In this document: one piece after another, positions 46,374 through 55,741 of the stretch | How the letters are laid out: every line of letters begins with the position of its first letter | Numbering within the stretch: the first letter of the stretch is position 1 | Origin: JACVRW01 sp963811055 | GTDB taxonomy: Bacteria > Actinomycetota > Thermoleophilia > Solirubrobacterales > Thermoleophilaceae | DNA length: 64,000 bases | Assembly (NCBI GenBank): GCA_963811055.1 | Contig: CAWEPQ010000019.1 | Span: 310,001 to 374,000, forward strand | Reading direction: 5' to 3' | Made by a program: the position numbers and the translations under genes | Notes under the pieces: generated by a model | Databases searched by the model: none | Told to the model about the DNA's origin: nothing | What the model saw: the letters and a program-made list of their open reading frames with translations, nothing else

Positions 46374-47786
46374 TCAGCGCGCCAGGTGCATCCCCAGCGC
46401 CCGCGGCGCCGCGCAGACCGCTCGGGTGAGCGGGCCCACGCGGCCGCCCTCCTCCTCGATCCGCTCGCAGCGCACCAGGGCGGAGCGCACCACTGAGCCG
46501 CCCAGCCACGCGAACGGCTCGGGCGGCACCCACGCGCCCGCCTCGGAGTTCACGATCGCCAGGCGGGTCACCGCGTCGGTGCTGCCGGTGGCCAGCGCGG
46601 CCAGCGTGCGGCCCGCCAGATGCGAGGGGCCCACGCCGTTCCCGGTGTAGCCGAAGGCGTAGTGCACCGGCGCGTCGTCCAGGCTTCCGATCTGGGGGAT
46701 GTGGCTAGGCGACACGTCCACCGGCCCGCCCCAGGCGTTCGTGATGCGCCTGCCCTCGAGCGAGGGGAACATCCGCAGGAGCGCGCGGAACGTCTGCGCG
46801 GCCACGTCCTCGTCCACCTCGGAGCGGCCCTGGACCCGGGCGCCGAACGCGGGCCGGCCGCCGCCCCATCCGAACACGATGCGCCGGTCGCGCGTGGTGC
46901 GGAAGTAGTGCACGAGCGTGCGGCCGTCGGTGATGCACTCGCCCCCGGTCCACCCCATCTCGTCCAGCAGGTCCGGCACCGGCTCGGTGAGGACTATGTG
47001 AGAGGAGGTGACGGAGATGCGTGAGCGCAGGGCTCGCACGCTGCGGACCGCCGGGCCCACGGCCAGCACCGCCGAGCGGGCCGTGACCGATCCCTCCTCC
47101 GTCTCCACCCGCACGCCGTCCCCGTCGCGGCGCGTGGGGAGCGAGCGCACGCGCGAGTGCTCGTACAGCAGGAGGCCGCGATCGATCAGCCGCGCGCGGA
47201 GCCCGAGCGCGAGCCGGGCGGGGTGGAGCGTGGCGAAGTCGGGAATCATCACGCCGCCGCGGAACACCGGCGAGTCGCAGCGGGCGCGCACGCTCGCCTC
47301 GTCGAGCGGGACCACGCACTCGGGCGCCCCCAGGGCCGCGGCCGCCTCGACGGCCGCCGTGCCCACGTCGTCGAAGCCGGGAGCGGTGGACACGCACATG
47401 TATCCCGACTGGTCGAACCAGGCGTCCACGTCGTTGGCCCGGCACCAGTCGCCGATCGCGCCCACCGTGGCGCTCGAAGCGTCGAGCAGCTCACGCGCGG
47501 CGGCGTCGCCGAAGCGCTCGCGCAGCTTTTGCGCGCTCAGCCACAGCGACTCGCAGAATCCGCCGTTGCGTCCGCTGGGGCCGTGGCCGCAGACGCCGCC
47601 CTCGAGCAGCGCCACGCGCAGGCCCGGATCGGCCTCAAGCAGGTGCCACGCCGTCCACAGGCCGGTGAAGCCCCCGCCGATCACCACCACATCGGCATTC
47701 ACAGGGCCCTTCAAAGCCGCTCTGGGAGTGGGCTCACCCGCCTCCTCGAGCCACCAGCCACCGGCGGTGTGCCGTTCGATCCGCAT
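46374..47786 (-). CDS. FAD-dependent oxidoreductase (DAO family)
   Basis: 470 aa. The dinucleotide-binding motif is VVVIGGGFTGLWTAWHL near residues 33-50. The GPSGRNGGF segment (68-76) and the late FGYTGNGVGPSHLAG match amino-acid/polyamine oxidases of the DadA / gamma-glutamylputrescine oxidase group. Substrate not determined. ATG 47786 is preceded by TAGACA (47798-47793) with a 6-base gap, so the mRNA is leaderless. It diverges from topB. Confidence 0.8.
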   Translation of the reverse strand: MRIERHTAGGWWLEEAGEPTPRAALKGPVNADVVVIGGGFTGLWTAWHLLEADPGLRVALLEGGVCGHGPSGRNGGFCESLWLSAQKLRERFGDAAARELLDASSATVGAIGDWCRANDVDAWFDQSGYMCVSTAPGFDDVGTAAVEAAAALGAPECVVPLDEASVRARCDSPVFRGGVMIPDFATLHPARLALGLRARLIDRGLLLYEHSRVRSLPTRRDGDGVRVETEEGSVTARSAVLAVGPAVRSVRALRSRISVTSSHIVLTEPVPDLLDEMGWTGGECITDGRTLVHYFRTTRDRRIVFGWGGGRPAFGARVQGRSEVDEDVAAQTFRALLRMFPSLEGRRITNAWGGPVDVSPSHIPQIGSLDDAPVHYAFGYTGNGVGPSHLAGRTLAALATGSTDAVTRLAIVNSEAGAWVPPEPFAWLGGSVVRSALVRCERIEEEGGRVGPLTRAVCAAPRALGMHLAR

Positions 47787-47816
47787 AACTGATGTCTATC
47801 TTGATGGACGACTCCC

Positions 47817-50141
47817 ATGGCCCAAACACTCGTCATAGCCGAGAAGCCCTCCGTCGCCCGCGACATCGCGGCGGCGCTCCCCGGCACCTACAAGCAGTCC
47901 AAGGACAAGACCAGTCTGGTGGGCGACGAGTTCGTGATCACGTGGGCCGTGGGCCATCTCGTGGGCCTTGCCGAGCCGGACGCGTACGACCCGAAGCTGC
48001 GCAAGTGGCGCTACGCGGACCTCCCGATCGTGCCCGACAAGTTCAAGCTCGTTCCGCTCGACGATCGCGCCGCGAAGCAGCTGAAGGCGATCCACAAGCT
48101 GATGAAGGACCCCGAGATCGAGCGCATCGTGAACGCCTGCGACGCCGGCCGTGAGGGCGAGCTGATCTTCGCCTACGTGTTCGACACCGCCGGGGTGGAC
48201 AAGCCGGTGGACCGGCTGTGGCTGTCGTCGATGACCAAGCGCGCCATCACCGAGGCGTTCGAGACGCTCCGGCCGGGCGAGGAGATGAAGCCGCTCGAGG
48301 ATGCGGCCCGCTCGCGCTCGGAGGCGGACTGGCTCGTGGGCATGAACTCCACGCGCGCGGCATCCATCCGGCTGCGTGCCGCCTTCGACGGCGCCGTGTC
48401 GCTCGGGCGGGTGCAGACGCCCACGCTCACCCTCGTGGCCAAGCGCGAGGAGGAGATCCGCGCCTTCAAGCCGGAGCCCTACTGGCTCGTGGAGGCTCAG
48501 TTCGAGGCCACGGGCGAGCGCCGCTACGTCGGCCGCTACCTCGGCGGGCGGCGGCTGCCCAACGAGAACGAGGCCACGGCCGTGGTCACCGCCGTGGAGG
48601 GCAACAAGGGCGAGATCACCAAGCTCGAGAAGAAGGAGGAGGTCGAGCAGCCCCAGCTTCTCTACGACCTGACCTCACTCCAGCGCCACGCCAACACGAT
48701 CTACGGCTTCTCGGCGCGGCGCACGCTCTCCGCCGCCCAGCGCCTATACGAGGAGCACAAGGCGCTCACCTACCCGCGTACGAACTCGCGCTACCTGACC
48801 GGCGACATGGTGCCCGAGATCAAGCCCACCGCCGAGCTGGTGGGGCACAACCCCCAGTACACAAAGGGCGCCGAGTACGTGATCGCGCTGGACCAGCTTC
48901 CTCTGCAGCGAGTGGTCAACGACAAGAAGGTGACGGACCACCACGCGATCATCCCCACGCGCTCCGAGCACGACCTGGGCAAGATGGGCCAGGACGAGCT
49001 CAAGGTCTACGACCTCGTGACCAAGCGCTTCCTCGCGATCTTCCATCCCGAGGCCAAGTTCGAGCGCACGCGCGTCGAGACGACGGTTGTCGAGCATGTG
49101 TTCCGCACCAGCGGGCGCCGGCTCGTCGAGCCGGGCTGGAAGGCCGTATACGGCAGCGAGGCGGAGCCCGAGGTGGGCGAGGACGACTCGGGCGGGGACC
49201 AGCTCCTGCCCAAGCTGGACCAGGGCGAGACGGTGGACACCAGCTCCGTGGAGTCGATCCGCAAGGAGACCCAGCCGCCGCGCCGTTACACGGACGCCTC
49301 GCTGCTCGGGGCGATGGAGACGGCCGGCAAGGAGGCCGAGGACGCCGAGGTGCGCGAGGCGATGAAGGACGCCGGGATCGGCACCCCCGCCACCCGTGCG
49401 GCGATCATCGAGCGGCTCGTCACGGTGGGCTACCTGGAGCGCGAGGGGCGCTCCCTGGTGGCCACGGAGAAGGCGATCCAGGTCGTGCGCCTGCTGGGCG
49501 AGCACCAGCTCACCTCGCCTGAGCTCACCGGCAGCTGGGAGCGGCGGCTGCGGCTGATCGAGCAGGGCGAGGACACGCGTCCCGCGTTCATGAAGGACAT
49601 AGCCGCCTTCACCACGGAGACCGTGCAGGAGCTGGACAAGCTGAAGGGCGTGAAGATCGAGCGCGCCAAGCTCGGCCCGTGCCCGATCTGCGGGCGCGAG
49701 ATCACCGAGAACCGCAAGGGCTTCTCGTGCTGGTCGCGCGAGGACCCGGGCTGCGGCTTCGTGATCTGGAAGAAGAAGGCGGGCAAGAACCTCCCGGTCG
49801 CGGTGGGCAAGGAGCTGATCGAGAGCCTGCGCGCCTCACGCGAGCGCGGCGAGGATCCGGGCGTGGGGCGGACCGAGAAGCCCGTCACCGGCTTCCGCAG
49901 CCGCGCCGGGCGGACCTTCCGCGCCAAGCTCAGGCTCGAGCAGGTGGAGGAGGGCAAGTGGCGCGTGGAGTTCGACGAGGAGTGGGCGAAGGAGCCCCCC
50001 AAGGGCGAGGCCGAGGAGGAGCGCGCCGAGGCCGAGGCAGCCGGCAAGGGCAACGGCGCCACGCCGCCGGCTGAGATCGCCGCCGCGGCCACGGCCGCCA
50101 CGGCGGCCAGCGCCGAGCAGGATCGCGCAGAGAGCGCCTGA
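47817..50141 (+). CDS. topB: DNA topoisomerase III
   Basis: 774 aa. The TOPRIM start is TLVIAEKPSVARDIAAALPG and NACDAGREGELIF holds the metal-binding acidic residues. The catalytic Tyr is in ALTYPRTNSRYL near residue 320. Type IA domains II-IV follow, then a C4 zinc finger (CPICGRE...CWSREDPGCGF, about 620-645) and an Ala/Glu-rich tail. The EKPSVARDI start separates it from TopA. It resolves single-strand catenanes during replication and recombination. Two genes away lie the AddAB-like helicase-nucleases. Confidence 0.92.
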   Translation: MAQTLVIAEKPSVARDIAAALPGTYKQSKDKTSLVGDEFVITWAVGHLVGLAEPDAYDPKLRKWRYADLPIVPDKFKLVPLDDRAAKQLKAIHKLMKDPEIERIVNACDAGREGELIFAYVFDTAGVDKPVDRLWLSSMTKRAITEAFETLRPGEEMKPLEDAARSRSEADWLVGMNSTRAASIRLRAAFDGAVSLGRVQTPTLTLVAKREEEIRAFKPEPYWLVEAQFEATGERRYVGRYLGGRRLPNENEATAVVTAVEGNKGEITKLEKKEEVEQPQLLYDLTSLQRHANTIYGFSARRTLSAAQRLYEEHKALTYPRTNSRYLTGDMVPEIKPTAELVGHNPQYTKGAEYVIALDQLPLQRVVNDKKVTDHHAIIPTRSEHDLGKMGQDELKVYDLVTKRFLAIFHPEAKFERTRVETTVVEHVFRTSGRRLVEPGWKAVYGSEAEPEVGEDDSGGDQLLPKLDQGETVDTSSVESIRKETQPPRRYTDASLLGAMETAGKEAEDAEVREAMKDAGIGTPATRAAIIERLVTVGYLEREGRSLVATEKAIQVVRLLGEHQLTSPELTGSWERRLRLIEQGEDTRPAFMKDIAAFTTETVQELDKLKGVKIERAKLGPCPICGREITENRKGFSCWSREDPGCGFVIWKKKAGKNLPVAVGKELIESLRASRERGEDPGVGRTEKPVTGFRSRAGRTFRAKLRLEQVEEGKWRVEFDEEWAKEPPKGEAEEERAEAEAAGKGNGATPPAEIAAAATAATAASAEQDRAESA

Positions 50142-51224
50142 TCAGAGAGGCGCCGGCAGCGTAATTCCCTCCAGCACGTTCTCGATTCGCGGCGGCCCCG
50201 TGTCGCCGAGCCTGATCAGCGTTCCGGGCCAGTAGGGCCCCGGGTGCGCCGGCGGCCCCACGAACGCCGGCTCGTGGCACCAGCTGCCGGTGTTCCAGAG
50301 CCGGGTGCCCGTGGCGGTGGTCCACTCGCCCTCGTCGTCGCCCGGCAGCGGTCCGGGGCGGTGGGTGTGGCCGAAGATCACGTGGGCGGCGTCGGGCACC
50401 AGCCCCTCGGCCACGCGGCGCATGGCGGCGAGCCCGCCGCGGCGCAGGTCCTCGCCGGAGATGCCCGCCTCGAGCGGCCCGACGCCCAGCCGGTTGAGCC
50501 CCGCCACGGCGCCGGGGATCGCGGCGCGCGTCAGCAGCAGCGAGCCCACGCGGCTGTGGCCGTTCGCACGCCTCCAGACGCTGCGGGAGAGCGAGCCGCT
50601 CCGCCTGAGCGCCGGTCCGGACATGGCCTCGGCCAGGCCGGTGAGGAACGCGTACATGGGTCCCAGCGCCGCCTCGTACTCGGCCGCCGAGCGCAGGTCG
50701 CGGCCGCGACCGGTCACGCGCGCCATGCCCGACGCGAACACCGACTCGATTCGCGGCACGGTGAGCGGCAGGTCCAGATAGTGGCCGTGCGTGGCGTAGA
50801 CGTCGGGGCGCGGGCGCAATCCGGGGTACGCCAGGCTGACAGCCGTGCGAGGCATGTAGGCGGACAGCCGCCCGATCGCTCCGTCGCCGGGATGCACGGC
50901 CCACTCCTCCGAGGTGGCCAGCTCGCGCCCCTCGACCCGCAGCCGGTCGAGCCACGGACCCGCCAGAGCGTGGTCGTGGTTGCCGGGCACGAACGTCACG
51001 CGGCGGTCCGCCATGACGTCGCCCAGGCTCTCGAAGAGCGGGCGCGCCAGCTCCACCACGTCGGCCACTCGGCGTTCGCGCAGCTCGAGCAGGTCACCGA
51101 GCAGCACCACGTGGTCGGCTCCGGCCAGCGCCGCGACCAGCCGGTCGCGCACGTCGGGCAGCCGCGCCACGTCCGTCCCGCTCAGGAGTCCCAGGTGGAG
51201 GTCGGAGACCACGGCCACGTTCAC
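50142..51224 (-). CDS. Calcineurin-like metallophosphoesterase
   Basis: 360 aa from GTG 51224 (VNVAVVSDLHLGLL). Metal-ligand motifs: SDLHLG, LLGDLLEL, FVPGNHDHAL, YATHGHYLDL and FGHTHRPGPL, so the five conserved metallophosphoesterase blocks are complete and a dinuclear metal centre is expected. The substrate could be a phosphodiester, a phosphoprotein or UDP-2,3-diacylglucosamine-like; nothing in the sequence decides. The upstream CACCAT box 7 bases before the GTG resembles the local leaderless pattern. It is adjacent to and convergent with topB (no gap between stops). Confidence 0.85.
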   Translation of the reverse strand: MNVAVVSDLHLGLLSGTDVARLPDVRDRLVAALAGADHVVLLGDLLELRERRVADVVELARPLFESLGDVMADRRVTFVPGNHDHALAGPWLDRLRVEGRELATSEEWAVHPGDGAIGRLSAYMPRTAVSLAYPGLRPRPDVYATHGHYLDLPLTVPRIESVFASGMARVTGRGRDLRSAAEYEAALGPMYAFLTGLAEAMSGPALRRSGSLSRSVWRRANGHSRVGSLLLTRAAIPGAVAGLNRLGVGPLEAGISGEDLRRGGLAAMRRVAEGLVPDAAHVIFGHTHRPGPLPGDDEGEWTTATGTRLWNTGSWCHEPAFVGPPAHPGPYWPGTLIRLGDTGPPRIENVLEGITLPAPL

Positions 51225-51247
51225 GGCAGTGATGGTGTCAGTCCCAC

Positions 51248-51253
51248 TAGTGT
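51248..51253 (+). promoter_or_regulatory. -10 box of the Zn-finger/SDR genes (leaderless)
   Basis: TAGTGT followed by 7 bases and GTG 51261. Confidence 0.45.
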
Positions 51254-51260
51254 CAATGGC

Positions 51261-51860
51261 GTGTCGCGCTTCTGCCGCCACAACAGGCTCACCGTGGAGT
51301 GTGCGATCTGCTCCAAGGACGCCGTGCCGGATCCCGCTCCCCGGGCGGCGCGCGGACCGCGCACCAGCTCCACGGGCTCCCCGCGCCGGGCGGCCACCGT
51401 GTCGAGCTCGCGCGGGCCCTACGCGGCGGCGGGCCCGTACGACGGCGGTATCGAGGTACGACTCGAGCGCGTGCCCGGCGGCCTGCGCCTGGCCGAGTGG
51501 CACGCCGGGCAGATCGCCCGCAGAGCACCCGAGCTGGATGCCTCCGACCTTCCCGGCCTGCTGGCCGACGCCGCGGACAAGGGGCTCGTGGAGGCCACCG
51601 CAGAGGGCGGCAACGACGCGCCCTCGGAGGGCGGCTACGGCGCCAGCCCGGGGCGTACCGGGGACATGCGCGAGGAGCTGCGCGTGGAGCGTGTGGGCAC
51701 CGGCCGCGTCCGTATCGCGCGCTGGGTGTTCAGGCCCAACGCCGGCTGGCAGCTCCAGGAGGCGCCCGTGATGCTGCCGGCAGCCCGCTTCCGGGAGGCG
51801 ATCGAGTCCGCTGCCGAGCAGGGCGTGCTCATCCCCACCGGTACGGTGGAGGATCGATGA
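51261..51860 (+). CDS. Zinc-finger protein with duplicated domain, 199 aa
   Basis: From GTG 51261. The first 19 residues carry a compact finger, C5-x-H7-x6-C14-x2-C17 (VSRFCRHNRLTVECAICSK). After a Pro/Ser-rich linker come two similar segments: VRLERVPGGLRLAEWHAGQI...LPGLLADAADKGLV and RVERVGTGRVRIARWVFRP...ARFREAIESAAEQGVLIP. Both share a strand-turn-strand of the RVER-x-G-x(3)-A-W type and a helix ending AA-x(2)-G. A duplication is therefore likely. Not recognised as a known family. It overlaps the SDR start (ATGA), so the pair is an operon. Confidence 0.6.
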   Translation: MSRFCRHNRLTVECAICSKDAVPDPAPRAARGPRTSSTGSPRRAATVSSSRGPYAAAGPYDGGIEVRLERVPGGLRLAEWHAGQIARRAPELDASDLPGLLADAADKGLVEATAEGGNDAPSEGGYGASPGRTGDMREELRVERVGTGRVRIARWVFRPNAGWQLQEAPVMLPAARFREAIESAAEQGVLIPTGTVEDR

Positions 51861-52789
51861 GCTCGACTTGGACCACCGCGGACATTCCCGACCAGAGCGG
51901 TCGCACGGCGATCGTGACGGGAGCCAACAGCGGACTGGGCCTGAGCACGGCGCGTGAGCTTGCGAAGGCGGGCGCCCGGGTGGTGCTCGCCTGCCGGAAC
52001 ATGGACAAGGGCGAGGTGGCCCGGGCGGGCATCGCGTCGCAGGTGCCCGGCGCGGAGCTGGAGCTCGAGGAGCTCGACCTGTCGAGCCTGGACTCGGTCC
52101 GTACCTTCGCCACGAGGTTCCGCGACGGTCACGACGGGCTCGACCTGCTGATCAACAACGCAGGCGTGATGGCCACGCCGCGCGACCACACCTCCGACGG
52201 GTTCGAGCTCCAATTCGGCACCAACCACCTCGGCCACTTCACGCTCACGGCCCAGCTGATCGACATGATCGAGGGACGGGACGACGGTCGCGTGGTCACG
52301 TTGTCGAGCAACGCCCACAAGATGGGCCGGATCGCCTTCGACAACCTCGGCGGCGAGCACCGCTACTTCCGCTGGCGCGCCTACGCGCAGTCCAAGCTGG
52401 CCAACCTGCTGTTCGCGCTCGAGCTCGACCGGCGCCTGCGTGCCGCGGGCTCTTCGGTCAAAAGCCTCGCCGCCCATCCCGGCTACGCGTCCACCAACCT
52501 CCAGCACGCCGGCCCGCCCGGCATCGACAGCGCCATCATGCGGGTCTCCAACGCGCTGGTGGCCCAGAGCGAGGAGATGGGCGCACTGCCGGAGCTCTAC
52601 GCCGCCACCGAGCCCGGCCTCGAGGGCGGCACCTACGTGGGGCCCGACGGCTTCGCCGAGCAGCGCGGCCATCCCGAGCCGGTGCGGCCCAACCGGGCCG
52701 CTCGCGACGAGGAAGTGGCGCGTCGTCTCTGGGAGATCTCGGAGCAGCTGACCGGCGCGCGCTTCGAGCCGGCCGGCGCTCCCGTCTGA
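51857..52789 (+). CDS. Short-chain dehydrogenase/reductase
   Basis: 310 aa from ATG 51857. Cofactor loop TAIVTGANSGLGLSTA, LLINNAGVM, catalytic Ser in VVTLSSNAHKMG, and YAQSK (YxxxK) near residue 176. The layout is like retinol-dehydrogenase/WW-oxidoreductase-type SDRs (longer C-terminus, EGGTYVGPDG). The acceptor is unknown; ADRN-type residues suggest NADP preference (ACRN). Downstream of the Zn-finger gene by overlap. Confidence 0.85.
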   Translation: MSSTWTTADIPDQSGRTAIVTGANSGLGLSTARELAKAGARVVLACRNMDKGEVARAGIASQVPGAELELEELDLSSLDSVRTFATRFRDGHDGLDLLINNAGVMATPRDHTSDGFELQFGTNHLGHFTLTAQLIDMIEGRDDGRVVTLSSNAHKMGRIAFDNLGGEHRYFRWRAYAQSKLANLLFALELDRRLRAAGSSVKSLAAHPGYASTNLQHAGPPGIDSAIMRVSNALVAQSEEMGALPELYAATEPGLEGGTYVGPDGFAEQRGHPEPVRPNRAARDEEVARRLWEISEQLTGARFEPAGAPV

Positions 52790-52818
52790 CCGGCAGGGTT
52801 GCCGTCGTCGGCGCGCGC

Positions 52819-52824
52819 TAGTCC
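52819..52824 (+). promoter_or_regulatory. -10 box of the addB-addA operon (leaderless)
   Basis: TAGTCC followed by 7 bases and ATG 52832; weak match at the last position. Confidence 0.35.
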
Positions 52825-52831
52825 TTAGCGA

Positions 52832-55741
52832 ATGCCCCTGACGCTCGTCACCGGCCCGGCCAACGCCGCCAAGGCGGGCGAGGTGCTGGGCGGACTGCGC
52901 GCGCGGCTGGACGAGGATCCGATCCTGGTGGTGCCGTCGTTCCAGGACGTGGAGCACGCACAGCGCGAGCTGGACGAGCGCGGCGCCGTGTTCGGCGCGC
53001 TGGTGCTCCGGTTCGACCGGCTCTACCGCGAGATCGCCCGGCGCGCGGGGACCGGGGACGGTGTGGCCTCCGAGGTGCAGCGCCAGCTGCTGCTCGAGGA
53101 CACCGTCGGCCGAGCCGATCTCCAGGTGCTCGCCGGATCGGCCGCCCAGCCGGGGTTCGTGCGCGCGGCGGCCCGCTTCGTGGCGGAGCTGGGCCGCGCC
53201 AGGGTCGACCCCGGCCGCTTCACCCAGGCGCTGCGGGCCTGGGCCGGCGACGGGCCGCGGCGCGGCTATGCCGACGAGGTGGCGGCGGTGTACGGCGGCT
53301 ATCGCCGCGCGCTCGAGCGGGCCGGCCTCGTGGATCCCGAGCTGTTCGCCTGGCGCGCACTGGACGCCCTGCGGCTGGAGCCGGCGCGCTGGGGCGGCAC
53401 GCCGGTGTTCGTGTACGGCTTCGACGACTTCACCGAGCTGGAGCTCGACGCGCTCGAGACGCTGGCCAAGCGATGTGACGCGTACGTGTGCGTCTCGCTT
53501 CCGTTCGAGCCAGGCAGGGAGGCGTTCAAGGCCACGGCCGGAGTGCACGCTCGTCTGTCCGAGATGGCCACCGACCGCATCGAGCTGGCCGCCGTCGACG
53601 ACCACTACGCATCCGAATCGAGGGCCGCGCTCCACCAGGTGGAGCGGGGGCTGTTCGAGAGCGACCCGCCGCCTCCGGTGGAGGCGGGCGACGCGATCGC
53701 CTTCCACTCGGCCGGCGGCGCTCGAGCCGAGGTGGAGCTGGCGGCGGCGCGCGTGCTCGACCTGCTCCGCGGCGGCACCGCGCCCGGGGACGTGGCGGTC
53801 GTGTTCCGCGATCCCACGCGCTACTCATCGCTCGTGGAGCAGGTGTTCGGGGCCTACGGCGTGCCCTACTCGCTCGACCGGGCGCTGCCCTTCGCCCACA
53901 CCGGCCTCGGCCGCGGATTGCTCGCGCTGATGCGCTGCGCGCACCCGGCCGGCAGCGCCGACGACCTGCTGGCCTACCTGCGCACTCCGGGCATCCTGAA
54001 GCAGCCGGCGTTCGCGGACAGCCTCGAGGTGCTGGTGCGCCAGGACGGAGCTCACAGCGCCGAGCAGGCGCGCGCCCTCTGGGAGCGGGAGCACTGGACC
54101 GTGACGGACCTCGAGCGGCTCACGGGCGCCGCCGACACCGCGGCGTACGTGGACGAGCTCCAGGCCGTGCTCGCGCGCCTGTTCAGCGCTCCGTACAGGC
54201 GCCGGGCGCCGGTGCTCGCCGGCCCGGAGCTGGACGACCCGCGCGTGTTCCGCGCGGGCCAGCAGGCGTTGACGGAGCTGCGGGCGCTCCTCGACGGCGG
54301 GGCTGCCGTGGACCGCGAGCGCGTGCGCGACGTGCTTGAGAGCCTGCGCGTGCACGTGGGCGACAACCCGCAGCCCGACCGGGTGCACGTGGCCACCCCC
54401 CAGGCCATCCGCGCGAGACGCTTCGAGGCCGTGCTGGTGCTGGGCCTCCAGGAGGGCGAGTTCCCCGGCGCCTCGCGGCCCGAGCCGTTCCTGCCGGACG
54501 ACGTGCGCCGCGAGGTGGCCACGGCGAGCGGCTTGATCCTCCCGCTGAAGGAGGATCAGCTGGACCGCGAGCGCTACCTGTTCTACGTCTGCGCGTCGCG
54601 AGCCGAGCGGCTGCTGGTGCTGAGCTCGCGGACCAGCGACGAGGAGGGCACCCCGGAGGCGCCGTCCTTCTTCCTCGACGACGTGAAGGTGCTGGTGGGG
54701 GACCCGGCCCTCCGGGTGCGTTCGCTGGGCGAGGTCACCTGGACCCCCGAGGAGGCCCCCACCGCGGCGGAGTGGGACCGGGCGCTCGCGGCGCGCGGGC
54801 CGCGGCGCCAGGAGCGGGTGCCGGGCACGCTCACCGCCGTACCGCTGCTGGCGTTCCTCGAGGAGCGGCGGGCGCTGTCGGCCAGCTGGCTCGAGCGCTT
54901 CGCCGACTGCCCGGTCAAATGGCTCGTGGAGAGCGTGCTGCGCCCCGAGGCGCTCGAGCCGGACCCGGAGCAGATGGTTCGCGGCCAGCTGGCCCACGAC
55001 GTGCTCGAGCACACGTTCCGGCGCGTTCTCGAGGAGACGGGGGACCCGCGCGTGACCCGCTCGAACCTGCCTCAGGCCGAGAAGATCCTGCTCGAGGAGC
55101 TGGATCGCAGCCGCTCCCAGTTCCGCATCTCGCCCAAGCAGACGCGCGTGCGGGCGGCGGCGCGGCGCCTCGAGTTCGACCTGGTCCGGCACCTCGGGCG
55201 CGAGGCCGACCGCGACGGCACCTTCGTGCCGAACGCCCTCGAGCTGCGCTTCGGCGAGGGCGAGAACTTGGAGCACGGGCCCGTGGAGATCGGCGACGGG
55301 CTGCTCGTGAGCGGCCGCATCGACCGGGTGGACACGTCCGACGGGCTGGCCCTCGTGATCGACTACAAGAGCGGCCGCAGGGTCGATTCCTACAAGGTGG
55401 CGAGCTGGGAGTCCGAGAACCGCTTCCAGGCCGCGCTCTACATGCTGGCCGTGGAGAAGCTGCTCGGCAAGCGCGCGGTCGGCGGCGTGTACGTGGCGCT
55501 CGGCTCCGAGGATCCCCGGCCGCGCGGCATGCTCGCGGACGACGTGCCGGGCCTCGGGTCCGGCTATTTCGGCAATGACCTCGTGCCTCCCGAGGAGTTC
55601 GAGGAGAAGCTCGAGTGGGCGCGCGAGCGGATCGCCGACACGGCCGCCGCGATCCGCCGCGGAGAGCTCACCTCCACGCCCGACTCGTGCGCCTGGCGGG
55701 GCGGCTGCTCGTACCCGTCGCTGTGCCGGTGCGAGCGATGA
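52832..55741 (+). CDS. addB: AddB-like PD-(D/E)XK nuclease/helicase-fold subunit
   Basis: 969 aa. The N-terminus has a degenerate Walker A (VTGPANAAKAG lacks GK[T/S]), so the helicase fold is inactive, as in AddB. The C-terminus is a RecB-like nuclease with GRIDRVDTSDGLALVIDYKSG (Asp and Asp-x-Lys). Four cysteines frame it: FADCPVKW before, and CAWRGGCSYPSLC at the end, the [4Fe-4S] arrangement known from AddB. With the following gene it forms a double-strand-break resection complex for recombination. The start is leaderless ATG 52832. Stop overlaps addA start (ATGA). Symbol by similarity only. Confidence 0.8.
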   Translation: MPLTLVTGPANAAKAGEVLGGLRARLDEDPILVVPSFQDVEHAQRELDERGAVFGALVLRFDRLYREIARRAGTGDGVASEVQRQLLLEDTVGRADLQVLAGSAAQPGFVRAAARFVAELGRARVDPGRFTQALRAWAGDGPRRGYADEVAAVYGGYRRALERAGLVDPELFAWRALDALRLEPARWGGTPVFVYGFDDFTELELDALETLAKRCDAYVCVSLPFEPGREAFKATAGVHARLSEMATDRIELAAVDDHYASESRAALHQVERGLFESDPPPPVEAGDAIAFHSAGGARAEVELAAARVLDLLRGGTAPGDVAVVFRDPTRYSSLVEQVFGAYGVPYSLDRALPFAHTGLGRGLLALMRCAHPAGSADDLLAYLRTPGILKQPAFADSLEVLVRQDGAHSAEQARALWEREHWTVTDLERLTGAADTAAYVDELQAVLARLFSAPYRRRAPVLAGPELDDPRVFRAGQQALTELRALLDGGAAVDRERVRDVLESLRVHVGDNPQPDRVHVATPQAIRARRFEAVLVLGLQEGEFPGASRPEPFLPDDVRREVATASGLILPLKEDQLDRERYLFYVCASRAERLLVLSSRTSDEEGTPEAPSFFLDDVKVLVGDPALRVRSLGEVTWTPEEAPTAAEWDRALAARGPRRQERVPGTLTAVPLLAFLEERRALSASWLERFADCPVKWLVESVLRPEALEPDPEQMVRGQLAHDVLEHTFRRVLEETGDPRVTRSNLPQAEKILLEELDRSRSQFRISPKQTRVRAAARRLEFDLVRHLGREADRDGTFVPNALELRFGEGENLEHGPVEIGDGLLVSGRIDRVDTSDGLALVIDYKSGRRVDSYKVASWESENRFQAALYMLAVEKLLGKRAVGGVYVALGSEDPRPRGMLADDVPGLGSGYFGNDLVPPEEFEEKLEWARERIADTAAAIRRGELTSTPDSCAWRGGCSYPSLCRCER

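Noticed and set aside
51224..51503. N-terminal extension of the metallophosphoesterase
   Set aside because: The extra 93 residues lie opposite the divergent Zn-finger gene and lack family features; the SDLHLG block starts right after GTG 51224.
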